Counted from the first letter of the stretch, positions 12,119 through 35,676 are shown. The stretch is 64,000 bases of DNA from Syngnathus acus (GCF_901709675.1 NC_051100.1:1548001-1612000), one strand, 5' to 3'. Notes: generated by a model from the letters alone, not told the origin. Made by a program: numbers and translations.

Positions 12119-13641
12119 GTCATTAATGGTTACCTATGGGCAACAGTCATCAATGATGTGAGTGTGAAACCAAATTGAACAAAACACAGAATTCACAGAC
12201 CTCGAAGGTCACACTCCTCCACAACATGAGCCCAGATGAAAGACTCTTAATCAGATTTTGACATTTGCTGCATGTTTAAAATCAATTTGGAGTGTAATAT
12301 CTTTCCTCTGGACTCTGCCACACTCTAATAATCATATCACAAATATCAAGGGAGCAATTGAATCCATATCTCAAATTGTGCAAGTCATGCGGCTAGGATT
12401 TCAAAGTCCACATTCAGTCATCATGTATAAAAAAAATAAAATAAAAGTCAGAATTCATTCAGATTGAATAGCCCCCCAGAGAGATAAGCATGCACATTAG
12501 TGAAAAACAAACAAATAGACCGATTAAACCACTTGCACAAAACATTGCTGCCCCAATCTGAGAATTTCCAGGTGCACTGCATGGTCAGGTGGCGAATGGA
12601 AACTCCCAAGAGCGTGGAAACCTCATCTTGTGAGCAACAAGGTAGGCAGTCCATGTGAAGGCGTCATATTCAGAGCATGCAAAGATACCAAACGACATGA
12701 GAAGGAGGAGGAAGAGGAGGGGGGCCACTGCAGTAACAAGTATACGTAGATGCAGACGGTTGCAGTAACTTCTGTGCAGTTGGATTGTTTCGCAAACACC
12801 AAACTGACAGGAAGTGACCTTACTTGAGGACATCTACTCGAGAGACGTACACACACACACATATACAGTGTATGGGAGTGACCGGACAACGTAGCTTGAC
12901 ACACACGTTCGCACATCTCTTCCCAGTCTATCTATAAATGAAGCAGTGACGACATGGAATGCAAAAGTGAATGCATATGAGAAGGGAGGGGGCTGCGAAA
13001 ATTTCACTTTGGATATGCTTAATGTTATCCAAAATGTCCATGCCTTTTTTTTTTTTTTTTCTCTGAATGAATGGTGTAATCAACCCATGTTGGACGAGAC
13101 ACGTATTAAACACTGCCGGCAGATATAATCAGCGGGTAGAACAAGATTATCAGCAGCAAGTCTTTCATATTTTGATGCAAAAACTTGAAACAAGATTTGA
13201 CGTAATTGGATCCCCCCCCAAAAAGATAAACACACATAGTTAGGTCACAACTGAAAGAAGGGAACTGAAAGTGAGAGAAATCAACTAAGCGGCGGGTCAA
13301 ATCAAATAAGAGGTAGATGTGGAGAGGGTGAGCGTTTGGCCTTGGTACAGTGACGACAGCAAAGACAAGGAAACAGCACTCCTACAAACATGTCCAATTC
13401 ATCTAGTTGCTCTCTTTCTTTCTTTCTCTGCCTGCAAAGAAGTTAGTGCATTTAGCACATAGGGACACCATCAAAAAGATAAATGAAAAGAGTTAGGAGG
13501 AGGGAAAAAAAAAAAAAAAACAAGAGGCCTGTGTGAGATAGCGTTTGGGGAATATTCCTTGGGGGGGGGGGCAAACTCCCAAAGTCAGAAGCATTAAAGT
13601 AGTGGCGGAACTTTGGAAGTAAGATAGGGTAGAGGGCATAC

Positions 13642-13653
13642 CGCTTTCGGCTT
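13642..13653 (-). CDS. kcnma1: kcnma1 alternative 12-nt micro-exon encoding the SRKR insert
   Basis: On the transcribed strand, attttgttcttgttgtttgcag has the form of a good polypyrimidine tract and acceptor. It is followed by the 12 bases AAGCCGAAAGCG and the donor gtatgc. Joined to exons 16 and 17 this reads AG|A AGC CGA AAG CG|T, giving Arg-Ser-Arg-Lys-Arg. Those are the residues of the SRKR insert known at vertebrate Slo1 splice site 1. Length and phase preserve the frame. A 12-nt match could occur by chance, but the splice sites, intron, phase and encoded residues all agree. Confidence 0.9.
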
Positions 13654-14769
13654 CTGCAAACAACAAGAACAAAATCTCAAATCAAACAGGAGAACAACGT
13701 TTGGATGCTTTGCTGATTGGCACGTTTTTTGTGTGACCGGCTCATAAAAAGCATGATGTCTAGTTTCTTCAGAATCCATTGGGATAAAGCCAACATTTCC
13801 AAACACATTGTAAAAACAGTTATCTGCAGATTATTTATAAGGCTTCTGGTGTGCTGAGCATAGGAGGAAAAAAAAAAAGAAAAAACACCGGATAAGTGTT
13901 CAAGGGGAAGAAGGAGTTCAGAGTATTAGGGCCACACAAAAAAGAAGAAGAAATACTCAAGTACACAAAAATTAAGCACCAAAGTGTCAAATTACATTGA
14001 TCATAAAAAAATCACGAAAGATTATCATTTTTAAGAGTAATAATTTTACAAGAATAATTTAAAGCCAAAATATTACAATAAAATTGAAAATGTAGGAAAA
14101 TAATTACTTTTTCTGACAACTCCAAAATTTGATTTGATTTGTGATGTAATACTAAGGAAAGAAAATAATTTCACTTAAATACCAATTTCTTAAAATTGAC
14201 AGGAAAAGTAATCATTTCACACAATTGTGACAATGAACGCTAGAGAAAAAAAAATTAATCTTATGAGAATCAAGTCTTGAATATTGATATATTGATATTC
14301 TTAACAAATATATGGCATGACTCAGATTGCTTTGCTGACCCCCCTTCCTCAAAAAGACGTCTTTTTTCACAATATTTATTCTCATAACATTAAGACTTTT
14401 TCTCCTCACTGGATTTCTTTTCAGTGTAGCCCTCATACTGATTTGGCAACTGAGATGGCCGCTATTTTGGGAGGGGTTATAGGTACAGTATTAAAGCAGC
14501 CAAGGAAACACGAAAAGTTAGGGGGGGGGGGAATGACATGAAATTGAAATGTGCATTTCATTATCTTAAAAATGATCCCAAGATATTAAGTTTTGTGTGC
14601 TGTAATCTATTTGTTGGTCCACTAGAAAGAACGGGTTATTAAATTGTTGCTGAGGTTCCGTAACTCTGTAAAAGAATCAAGAAGACACCTGAGAGTGTTT
14701 TGTTTGAAAGGCATCCGGTCGGTGCCATATTGACCAAAGTAATGGCGGGAGCGTTCGTCCCATACAAAC

Positions 14770-14838
14770 CTGCTCTCTCTCTGCTCGGACTTGTACTCGA
14801 TGGCAATGAGCAACAGCTTCAGCTTCACGTAACACAGT
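14770..14838 (-). CDS. kcnma1: kcnma1 exon 16: RCK1 strand before splice site 1
   Basis: 69 nt, 1 nt plus 22 codons plus 2 nt. The acceptor is cttgtcttccag and the donor AGCAG|gtttgt. The peptide starts LCYVKLKLLLIAIEYKSEQR and ends ES. The donor is the weakest in the gene by eye (gtttgt rather than gtaag or gtgag). It precedes an intron that holds an optional micro-exon. The trailing AG joins either the micro-exon (AGA, Arg) or exon 17 directly (AGT, Ser). Confidence 0.96.
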
Positions 14839-14971
14839 CTGGAAGACAAGCGGCCCGGAGAATATTAGGAGCTTCTTGTCGGTCGACACGTGCGTTCCGG
14901 CTCCCGCTCGACACAAAACCTACCGTGGACGGCGGGCTGGCCGAGCGGCCGGCCAACGAGGGGGTACTTAC

Positions 14972-15081
14972 TCGCACACGGTGGGGAAGGTTAGGCCCAC
15001 AAAAGCACTGGACAAATACTCTGTGTACATCTCGTTAGCCACGCCCTCCAGATAATATTTCTGCCAGGTGTCCTCCTCGAT
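14972..15081 (-). CDS. kcnma1: kcnma1 exon 15: RCK1 C-lobe
   Basis: 110 nt, 36 codons plus 2 nt. The acceptor is cttctttccag and the donor TGCGA|gtaagtac. The peptide begins [20 protein letters not shown] and continues [16 protein letters not shown]. The NEMYTEY motif includes the Glu (E535 in the usual numbering) that co-ordinates Ca2+ in RCK1. VAN replaces VSN and LTF replaces LSF of mammals. Both are conservative. Confidence 0.97.
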
Positions 15082-21908
<6,827 letters not shown>

Positions 21909-22000
21909 TTTCGGCCTCGTGTCGAGTTATAAGTCCCTCCGTATTTCTTCCGATTAAGGATGAGAGCAGCAATTTCTGGCACGTAGCGAGCAAACATGGC
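21909..22000 (-). CDS. kcnma1: kcnma1 exon 9a: mutually exclusive alternative to exon 9
   Basis: 92 nt, the same length and phases as exon 9. The acceptor is catgcatgtag and the donor CGAAA|gtaagttg. The peptide starts [20 protein letters not shown] and continues [10 protein letters not shown]. It clearly arose by tandem exon duplication. It keeps AMFA, YVPEI and NRKKYGG but changes S317 to R, I323-E324 to AA and the linker to NSTRGR. Including both exons would add 92 nt and break the frame, so use must be exclusive. A neuronal, mutually exclusive exon 9 variant of mammalian slo1 has been reported in the literature, and this looks like its fish counterpart. The assignment of order and identity comes from sequence only. 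Confidence 0.93.
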
Positions 22001-22003
22001 CTA

Positions 22004-22009
22004 CATGCA
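22004..22009 (-). promoter_or_regulatory. candidate RBFOX site (UGCAUG) abutting the exon 9a acceptor
   Basis: On the transcribed strand the hexamer TGCATG lies a few bases before the acceptor AG of exon 9a. UGCAUG is the established binding motif of RBFOX splicing factors, which commonly repress an exon when bound upstream of it. Function here is inferred from motif and position only. Confidence 0.45.
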
Positions 22010-22046
22010 TGAAACAGAAAAAAAAAAAAAAACACAGAACAAAAGG

Positions 22047-22052
22047 CATGCA
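22047..22052 (-). promoter_or_regulatory. candidate RBFOX site (UGCAUG) mid-intron between 9 and 9a
   Basis: This is a second TGCATG on the transcribed strand, 53 nt downstream of the exon 9 donor and upstream of 9a. By the usual RBFOX position rule it would favour exon 9 and disfavour exon 9a. Function is inferred. Confidence 0.45.
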
Positions 22053-22103
22053 GAGAGGGTTCCACCGCACACAGAACGACAGCAGAACCGTCTGGAATAC
22101 TTA

Positions 22104-24960
<2,857 letters not shown>

Positions 24961-26433
24961 TCAAGTGGAGGGAATATAAAGATGTCGCTTTCACAAGACA
25001 GGTCAAAAACATGGCAGGGGGTTAAGCACAAAGTCACTTAGCTCGCCGCACTCTCGATGATATCTTGATACCTTTCTGGATCTTTAAAGGGTTTAGCTCT
25101 CATGAGCCGAGACCGCGGAGCAGCTCGCTTGGGGATTATGACGCAACACCTATCTCGCTGGCATTTTAATAACACGAGGTGTGCTATTGTTTCCAACACT
25201 GCATCCGCGTAACGGAAGAGGGAATGTACATCAAACAATTAGGACTAAAATTACAAAGGCAGCAGCATAAAATCTGTCTGTTTTGATTGTTTTAATTTGT
25301 CCCAACAGAGTGACAATTGAATGTACGTGATCATCCTGCGTAAAATCATTCAGACGCTCCAAGAATTATTCACGCCCGTTTTGAAATGTTTTCACCTTTA
25401 GGAAATGGAGGCCTCAACAGTCATGACAAATAAAATGGACAAATCACATGAAGGCCAGAACAAGCCAGGCTTGACAGGCCTTCAAAAGAAAAATGTTACC
25501 CCAGTTGGAGAAGTAGCGCAAACAGCAACGGAAATTATAGTACGCTCCCATCTGCCTTTCGGGCGCCTGCACGGCATGGTGGCTCTGCTTCACTCGGTAG
25601 CCGTTTTGAAAAAGATCGCTAGAGGACTTCTTTCGTCGCGGCGTTTCCTGAAGACGATCCAAATGAACCTCGCAGAGCGTTCGCCGGTACACGAGCAGCT
25701 TTGGTGGTATCATGGCCCCCGGGGGAATTTTTGATTCTTAAAGGATTCTTGGACCGATGTCTTCAAAGAATAAATAGCGATAAATGAAGAAACGAGAACC
25801 TTTCTACAATGTTAAAAGATCCAAAGGTGACTGCATCTGCAACAAAACACAGCTACACCTGCTAGAACTCTGAGAGCTTATGTCGCTCCGAGCAAAATCA
25901 AATCTCATATATTTTTTTTCATTTTGTTACAATGCTTTTAATCCCAGACACCCAAACAGTTTCACCGCTCATCAACCTTTGTTCAGTGTTCCCATCAACG
26001 CGCGGTGCTTTGCCCAAAATCCTTTTTGTCAAATGAAAAATGAACTTTGCAGGGGATTAACAGCAATGAAAACAACAAATGGGAACATTTCAGAGCAATG
26101 GGATGATCTAACCCTGACGGACTTCAGCTTTATTTTGTCACCAGGCAAAAGACAATGAGCAGTAGCTCATGTGAAAAGTGTTCACATGAGATAGCCGCAC
26201 TAAAATCTGTCAGGCATGAAAAGAACCACTCTGTGAAGTGTGCTGTATTTTCTCAAATGGTGGCCTCAAGTGTACTGTCCACTTAAATATATAAGAAAAG
26301 TACTTTTCAGCCAACATTGTATTTCAATATGTATTTAAAGATAAATACATAAAAAAAACGCATGGAGAAAATGTTATGACTATTCTGAAGATTCTGGAGC
26401 GCAGGTTTTAAGATACAAACCGATGGGAAAATT

Positions 26434-26494
26434 AAGCTTCAAATTTGCTTCATGAACCAGTTCTATTTTTTTTTTTTACTCTCTGGATAGCACT
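26434..26494. repeat. foldback repeat family, copy B (left arm only)
   Basis: AAGCTTCAAATTTGCTTCAT followed by gaaccagtt, then a T-rich run and ggatagcact, is collinear with the left arm of copy A. No right arm is evident, so this is a truncated copy. Confidence 0.55.
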
Positions 26495-27192
26495 GTTGTT
26501 TGCCACCGAAAAAAAATGTTGAATTGTTTTTACTTGTATATCTTTAAATTGGGAGACAAAACAAGTGAAAACTAGCTGTCTTAATTCTTTGTCGGAAATG
26601 CAGCAAAGCCAATGTTCACATGAGTCAAACTTATATAAAACATTTTGTTGGACTGAACCACTTCAAAATGTATTGAAATTTAGAGTTCAGTAGTTGATTT
26701 ATTTGCCTGAGTAAACAGTGCAGTGTCTCTACACGTGTTATGTTGCTGGAAGGGGGGAAAAAAAAAAAAAAAAAATCTCAATGAACTTCCGGTGCCTCTG
26801 CAAACACGTGCGCTCTCGTATGAGGCAAATCTCTTTGCCACACATGCCAAAGCCTCTTGTACACATGGGGTCGAACACACGTGTCAGCTGGCCAGATGCT
26901 CATTGAAGAAAAAAAAGGCTTTTCCGGAGGCTTCATTGAGGCTTTGCGAGGCAGAGCGTGTGTTCTGGCATGGGCGGGTGCACCGGGGCCTTTTATCAAT
27001 CAGCGGTCTGCAGGATGCTTCATCTGGGATTATACCCTGCTCAGATTAGATGATGCCACGCTCGACACACATTCACAGTCATTCATATTGAAATGATGGA
27101 AATCTGCAATATTGGTCCACACGCCAGGTGGGCTAGAACCTCTCCAGGCTGACTTTGGGAGAGGTGATTTGTTGACAGCCAATCACAAGGCA

Positions 27193-27214
27193 TAACCCTA
27201 ACCCTAACCCTAAC
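27193..27214. repeat. interstitial telomere-like repeat
   Basis: A perfect run of just over three CCCTAA units (22 bp) in an intron. Confidence 0.9.
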
Positions 27215-27378
27215 AAACAACCATTCAGTACATTCTTATATAAGACTTCGTCAAATATGCTCAAAAGTCATGTCAATTTGTTTATCGAACCTAAATGTAT
27301 ATTGTGGCTTACTGCCAGTTTTTAATCCCCTAAACGCCCGTGAGCATGCATAATATCAACACGCAGTGCACAGAAGCA

Positions 27379-27392
27379 CCACGAGGGGGCAG
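27379..27392 (+). promoter_or_regulatory. CTCF-core-like motif
   Basis: CCACGAGGGGGCAG matches 13 of 14 positions of CCASYAGRKGGCRS, followed by TA as often seen in CTCF sites. It is the only copy on the plus strand among those noted. Confidence 0.4.
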
Positions 27393-30260
27393 TATTTGTT
27401 CGTATTATGGGAGCCAGTGCATCCCTGTCATGAACGGCAACACACCACTAAATTCATTGATTCTATTTAGAGAAACCAACGATGTGGATCCTGACTGAAA
27501 AAGGTGGACTAGCTCTGGAGGGTTAGCATATGCTAATGCCTCTTGGGAGCAATGCAAAATATAAATCAGTTGAAGGGGGATTCATTTGTGCAGGGACTCT
27601 TTCATTTGCCACCCGCACATCTCTATTCTGCTCCACCGCCGTCCCACTTCACAGCGGCTGTGCTGAGAGGACAACTTGACATGCACATCATGTCCTGTTT
27701 GGGCTGGTGCACCATGCATTGGATGGATGTCATGGGGAGACTGGGAGGTGCTCTCATTATAATGCATTACACTTGCTGAGGTGTGTATTATCCTTTGGGC
27801 GCCAATGTAAACAAAAGGAATGCATTGGGAACCCATTGGAGGACACTGCTTTAACAAGTCCCTTTGGCTTCCCCTTAAGGGACACACTTCAGTAAATGAA
27901 TGGGCCAGCAATTACAGTTTCATGTATTGATTGCCGCCTGGCGGGGAAACTATTACACGTCTTCTTCAATGTAATTGGTGCAAGTTGAACCTTGACCCCC
28001 AATAGGAAAGACCCCTACCATACATTAAAGTTTCAACACTAGGTTATCATAGTTTTTGACTTGACATTTGTCTTTCATTTTTAAATTCAATTTTAATTAG
28101 TTGATAAGGTTTTATGGAACATTTGAACATTCTGAAACTCAATTTTGGTGTGGAATTTTTGACCAAATATTCGCTGAAAAGCTTTTGTAAATGTTCTTCT
28201 GAAATTCCCTAAAGTGCCACAAGACGGCAAAGTATTTGATTGGTGTCAAAGATGTGTGATAAAGGGTGTCAAGTCTTCACATTTTTCCCCCCTGTGAATC
28301 TTGGCAGTTTGACGTAAAACTAAAACATTCTCGAATCATTGCCCTTTTAAATGTTTACGGTTCTTATCATTCCATCGTGAAAAGAGAGCAAGTCGTTTTA
28401 AACACTTTACACTGGTCATTAATCCGCAGAAATGAAACAAGACACAGACGAACTGACAAATAAATGTGTGGTGGTGCGGTGAAATTGATCAACTCTGGAC
28501 AGAAGAGGTTTCTGCCCGACAGTGACGAGAGAGCGCAACTCTTTGACTTCTACTGCGTGTGATTAATTGTGATGATTCACCCGTCACACGAGGGTACCGA
28601 AACTCCACATGACATAATACACGACCTGTATATTAATCACCGCTCCTGTCCAAAGTCATCATAGCGTGAATATCAACGCTGACTTGAACTGTCTCATTAG
28701 TATTCCGAAAGCTTTTTGCCAGCCCGCCAGGCCACGTAACGTAACGTGCGCCGACAGATATGCATGTTAATTTCATAAGCAATACTTTGCAACGCTTTAT
28801 GAAGCCCGTGGCATGCGGGGAAATATTACCCCCAGTAAACACACACTTAGCTCACATGCCACTCGGAATCTTGTGACAATCTTTTCCGCCGTGATCTAAA
28901 CAAAACGGATATTTTCGCTTTCCTAATCCATCTGACGCTTGAGATTTCACTCAATTTAGCACCTGTTTTGTACAACAACTGCAGTTCAAATCCAGTCCCA
29001 AATATAAGACATTAAAACAAGAGAGTCACAGGTAGTTACACCGTACAGAAGCAGAAAGCCCGAGTGCCATTTCACTGTCTTTCATCATCCACATCAAGGC
29101 CCCCGCTTGCAGTGATTTGGTGAGGAAGAGACAAGGACACCTTGCGTCATGAGCACCAAGAACCGGATGACTTGACCATCACTAATTCATTACACCACTT
29201 GAACTCCTGGTGGGATTCATTAGCGACGGTGGGGCGTCTCCAGAAAGCCGCAAATCCTTGGCTTCATAATTACGCAGCAATTTTGTGACTCGTAACTTAC
29301 ACGTACGAAATCGCGCTCAAATTATGGATGTGGCCTAAATCTGGGTTTCAAATGAAAATGTATCTTTTAAAGCCACGTGCTATTTAAAAATGTGTAGTCT
29401 GTTTCTTCCCATTAGGAAGGAGTATTGCATTTATTGGTCGGGGTCCTTATTTGTGCCATCGCAGTTTTATGACACTATATTGTGGCCGTGGTTATTTAGT
29501 TCGACTTCAGAGATGAAGTCAACTCAGGCCTCTATTAGGAGTCAGATGTCTACTCAATTGTAGAAAGACTACCAGGCATTTAGTCTGACAAAGGTTTTTT
29601 TTATAGCGGGAAGAAATGATTCCAGCTGGATTTCATTCCGCTATATTTGATCAAATATTGTAGTGTCGAGTTTTGTTTACTCCGTTGCAAAGAGTATCAA
29701 GCATCGTAGGACTAAGTAGAAAGGAGGCTTTTAATTACAGAAACACAATCTCATAATGGTATTGTATAATACTATATTAAACAGAGTGCAGGTTAACCAA
29801 TTCAAGTGGAAGCATTCTATTACCACATTAATATTCTTCCAGTTTCGAAAAGATTATGACAGCATCATGGCTGAGCACACGTACGCAAATCTGTGTTTGG
29901 TCCTGAGGTAGCAGTATTATTCATGGTATTACAAGCAGAGTCGCTGTGCGCCCGAGCAACACCGAGAGCCTTTTAGACCACAGCGGAATTGAGGTCGCGA
30001 TACTCTGAACTCGCAATTAGAAGAGGGCCGTTACGTAACACAGGTCGGGGTGTTTTCCAGACTGCTCATGCAAGACATGTGTATGTATGAGGAACCAAGG
30101 GTTTTTTTTTCCTCAGTGATGTGTCCCTGTAAGCTATTTCAGGTCCAATGTCTAAGCAAAAGACAAGCAAAGAAACTCTGCTGTGCCTGTTCTCTGAAAT
30201 ATCAGAGGAGATTTACTGTCACTTTCTATGACAAGGCCTAGAAGAAGTCAGGGAGCCTCA

Positions 30261-31313
<1,053 letters not shown>

Positions 31314-34300
31314 TCAAAGACATTACTCAAAGGAAACACATGAAGTGATGATCATGCAGCTGAACATTTTTTTCATATCCGACAGAGAGGATGAGTCATA
31401 TGGGTGGAATCAATATCACAATATTAAAAACACGATTCAAATTTGTATGTGGTGTTCAGACCACCTTGTGAGGAATTCTAATATCAGCCTGTCATCCACT
31501 CGTAATATAGCTGCATTTTTGGAAATCACAAATATCCGACACAAGATATTCCCCGATATGACAGATGTTCCACTTGGCAGAATCTCCTGCATCCTTGCCT
31601 GTCAAAGAGGCGGCGGCCATTAACCGGATGTATCTTTTCCAACCCTGTCATAATATCCATCCTCACGTTTACCCGATGGTGATAAACCATGAGTGAGACG
31701 GCACAAAAAGCAATCACAGGCAGCAACCAAAGCCATTCATCACTTGGATGTGCGCCGAGGAAACAAGAAGCCCCCCCCCAACCCGCCCAGAATATCATGA
31801 ATATGCATGAATAGATGCGACCTATAGGAATCTATTGAATTAATTTTTTTCCCAGAATCGTTTATTTTACGAGACGATTCATAGATCCCAGTGGGAGGAG
31901 CTAAGTGAGCTCAAGGGTTGAGTTGACAATGATCTCTGGAAGTGAATGAATGAGGCTTCATTTTTATCATCCATAAAATCGGATGAATGAGTCAAGACGC
32001 GCCAAAGAGGACTTATTGCTCCGAGATAATGATCCAACTTTTAATTCACACTGCCCATCTCAGGCGTATCCTCAGGACTGTTCTGCTCTTTAAGATGATG
32101 TAAAAGCCTCGCTCGTGTCCAAAGACATTAGAAGCACTGGCGGCTATTGTTAAAAATAAACGCTTTGATTTGGTTGAAAGGCAATTTCCTCGTGAAGTGC
32201 AATCAGATTTCGGTTGGAGGTTAATTTGAATCTGTCCCCAGAAAGGAATTCACGTCAATGTTCTAAATTTTCAATTAGAGTCATGCATCAACCCAACAGA
32301 TTTCCTCTTCCGTCCTATTATAAAAATAGCTTTCTTACAAGACTGAGCATGCACACATACACGCAGATGGTGCACAGTGAAGACACAGTTTGGAGTGGTC
32401 ACCGTAGCGTCTAGCGACCCCCCAACCCGCCTGGGGCTCCGCTCTGGCCTAATTCTGACTAACTGCTCATCTCGAGTCATATGACCCAAAGTGTTCTCGA
32501 TAACCCCGGCGAGTGCACGGCGGCACGCAGCACGGGCTTCGCTGGTTAGTCAGCTTGAGTCTGTATCATCAGGAAAAAACATGTCAAAAATTCGGAATGC
32601 TTTGATTAGGTCATTATAAGAAGTCAAATGACACAAGTAGACAGAAGAAGAAAAAAATGAGACACATAACAAACTGGAGGACAGTTTGCAAGTGCTGCTA
32701 AAGAGGTTTCACCCATTGTTCATAGCACTTGTAATCATTAGGGTCAAAGGTCAGCTGGAGCCTATCCCATATATTAAAAGTCAAAGTTTGGAAGCCATCA
32801 AAAAAGAGCTTTTGGAGGAGACTTTCTGACCATTTGATGCTCAATGGTGAAAGCCAATCTTCACCATAATGTTCCGCCCACGCGCTATGACAAAAAAATC
32901 CATCTGTTAAGTATAGCTCTGCACTGAAGGAAGAAGGAAAAAAAAACGACAATGAAATTTTTTGGGCTCACGACTCAACAATTAGATTCAAGCCGAGTCG
33001 TCATGGTAACAAAAGCTGTACTCTCTTGGCCTAGCAGTACAAGCGGTTTCAACTAAAATAAAATCTATTAAATGGAAATGAAAGGAGGTGTTTCATGCCT
33101 GCAGCTACCAAAGCAACGCTGCCCCAAATAACACCAACTTGGAGCATTGCAATAAACGCCTCGGAGACAATTGTAGAAAAATGAATGGGGAATCATCATT
33201 GCACCGGATTTCGTCATCTCATCCCGCGTCACTGTTTCCAACGAGAAAGCAATGTAAGCAAGACAAAATCCCAATTGCCGCATTAGGTGTGTGTGTCACT
33301 TCACACCACACAATCTCATGGGACTTCTAGCCACGAGCTGCCAGCGTCCCGCGGAAAATAGACCAAGGCCCAACGCGACTCTTATTACTCCTTTAAGCCC
33401 TGGCGCAGCCTGAGGTTCAAGCGTGGCGATGGCAAAGGGAGAGACATGCTGAAAGAAAAGCAGAAAGATGTGACAGAGCGACAGTCAGACGTGTGTGCGC
33501 GAATGCCAGTGTATCCTCTTAGGCTCGATGGAAATAACTGGGTCCAAATCCCGGGGACTCCAACGCGTCTATAAAAAGCTCTCGTATTCATCCGCTGTTT
33601 ATATTTATGAATGCCTCTGAAAAGAAAAATCCGTTTAAAAAAAAAACACGTTGCTCTCATTCTAACCCCCATGGCTGCTGCTTATTTGCAAAGGCGGAGC
33701 TGATGTACACACATTTGCATAACGACATACAGACTGCCCGAGGGGGAACGCCACGGAGCACATTTGCCTATTTCGGGACTGAAAATGTTTGGTCGCATTA
33801 ACCTCCTCTGACCGAAAACAACACATTGGCACATACGTAAATCCTCATTTGCTCACAAGGGCAAGGCTGATTATGACGCTTTTAAAAATAGCCCAAAATA
33901 CCTTGGGTGAGACAGTAGGCCTTTGTTTGCCCTATCGCGACCTTGACAAGCCGTAGGAGCAACGCTGAGGGATTTTGCCGCCTATATCATAACGCATCAT
34001 CACTAATGAATGTTTTGATTCCACGCCCGCCAGCGCCCACGTTGAAAGTGGTTTGGGCCTAATCACTTCATGAAAGTGTCTCTTCTAAGCGACTTAGCGG
34101 GGGGACATCTGGTTAGCCAGGTTAGTATTTAAATAATTCACTGAGGTCAAGGTAAAAATAGCACCGACAAGGGCGATGGATGAGTGCATTGACAACTCAA
34201 AGGAGGCTAAAAAAAGAATGTTAAAGACTAGACAGAGATTTATTCATAGGAATAAGTTGTAAGACAAGTGAAAATAGAAGCATCAGTCAATCTTGCAAGA

Positions 34301-34996
34301 TAAAAAGGCAGCGATCCGTTATATAGGATTGTGTACAAAAACGAGAAAAAGGATATTGATATTTACTTCAGGTAATGAAAATGAAAAGCTCAGGGCGTTA
34401 GCTTGCGTCCCTTAAGACAAAATAATATATTTTCATCTTAACAGCGTTATTGGATTTCTTTAGTTTCTTTTTGTATTTTTTCCCCCTCACAATAATAAAA
34501 ACGAATATCACTGTGACCAGTGACCCTACTATTTTTTGAAATGATCAAAATAAGAATGGTTTAACAATATTCCGTATAATACTGCATACATTAATTTCAT
34601 TGAGAAAAAATCCATCCTCCCGCTATCTGAAAAATACAATAAAAAAAGCAGAGTCTGTTTTAAAGAGTAGCTCATGCTGCGTTCCCCCTTTGTACTAAAA
34701 ATAGCTCATCCCTCTGCATTGTGGGATACCGGGCGTCCTCCACATCACCATGGTGACTTTGATTTCCCCCCAAATATAAATAAAAAAAAACTGTCCGGGC
34801 CACTGAGCGTGCGATTGCTGACTGAGTCGACTAATTAGCGAGACAGACATTCCTATCATTGGATTTTTAATTAGCGTTTTCATGCAAGCCATTTGCATTG
34901 AGCAGATAGTGGAAAACACAAATCTCATTAGAAAACCAGTTTGGGGGAACCATGTTGTGCTAGCGCCTCGGTGCATAAGCTTACAGGAATCCTTAA

Positions 34997-35140
34997 TGAA
35001 GCTTCAAATTCGCTTCATGAACCAGCTCTTGCGTTTTTTGACTCGGCTCCATATTGGGTGAAAGTTCACTGACTTGCCATTTCTTAAACCCTCTCGAGTT
35101 ACAAAGTACAATTGGTTCATGAAGCAAATTTGAAGGTTCA
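34997..35140. mobile_element. foldback (MITE-like) repeat family, copy C, complete
   Basis: 144 bp. The left arm 34997-35025 (TGAAGCTTCAAATTCGCTTC then ATGAACCAG) and the right arm 35112-35140 are inverted copies with a few mismatches. The interior gtgaaagttcactgacttgc is shared with copy A. There is no coding capacity, and no clear target-site duplication was found. Confidence 0.65.
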
Positions 35141-35650
35141 TTTTTTTATGATCAAGGTTTTTATGAATTGAAATGTGGGGAATGGTGTCAGCTATTAACA
35201 GAGTCCTCTAATGATTACACGGTCTTCTCCGGTCCAAATGGCGGCTCTGGTATTCCATCCTGACCTCACTGCCAGGTACCATCAACACGAAGGAGGTCCG
35301 TCTCACATCAGCCAGATTTCTCAGTTTACGCCATTAATTAGTCATTTGAAGTTTCCGTGTTGACATTGGCAACACGCTAATGATAGAGTTACAGGTGCGG
35401 CTTTATGTGGCCTCGGACAGCGTCTCGGTCTTTTTGTTCCATCAGCTTAACAAGAGCGAGGAGCGGAATACAGAAATGGAGCGGGGACATCCCTTTAAGA
35501 GCAGCCAGCGGTGACTTTGCCCTACATTTGTTTGATGAGCGCACCCAAGAGGAAAATGAAGGCAGAGGGATGAACCAAGGTGTCCAAGCTGTTGGTTATG
35601 TTGGAGGACAAACTATATCCTGCTGCTGACAACGCCATCATACAGCATAA

Positions 35651-35676
35651 GTGTGTGTGTGTGTGTGTGTGTGTGT
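35651..35676. repeat. (GT)n microsatellite
   Basis: Thirteen GT units in intron 3. Confidence 0.95.
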
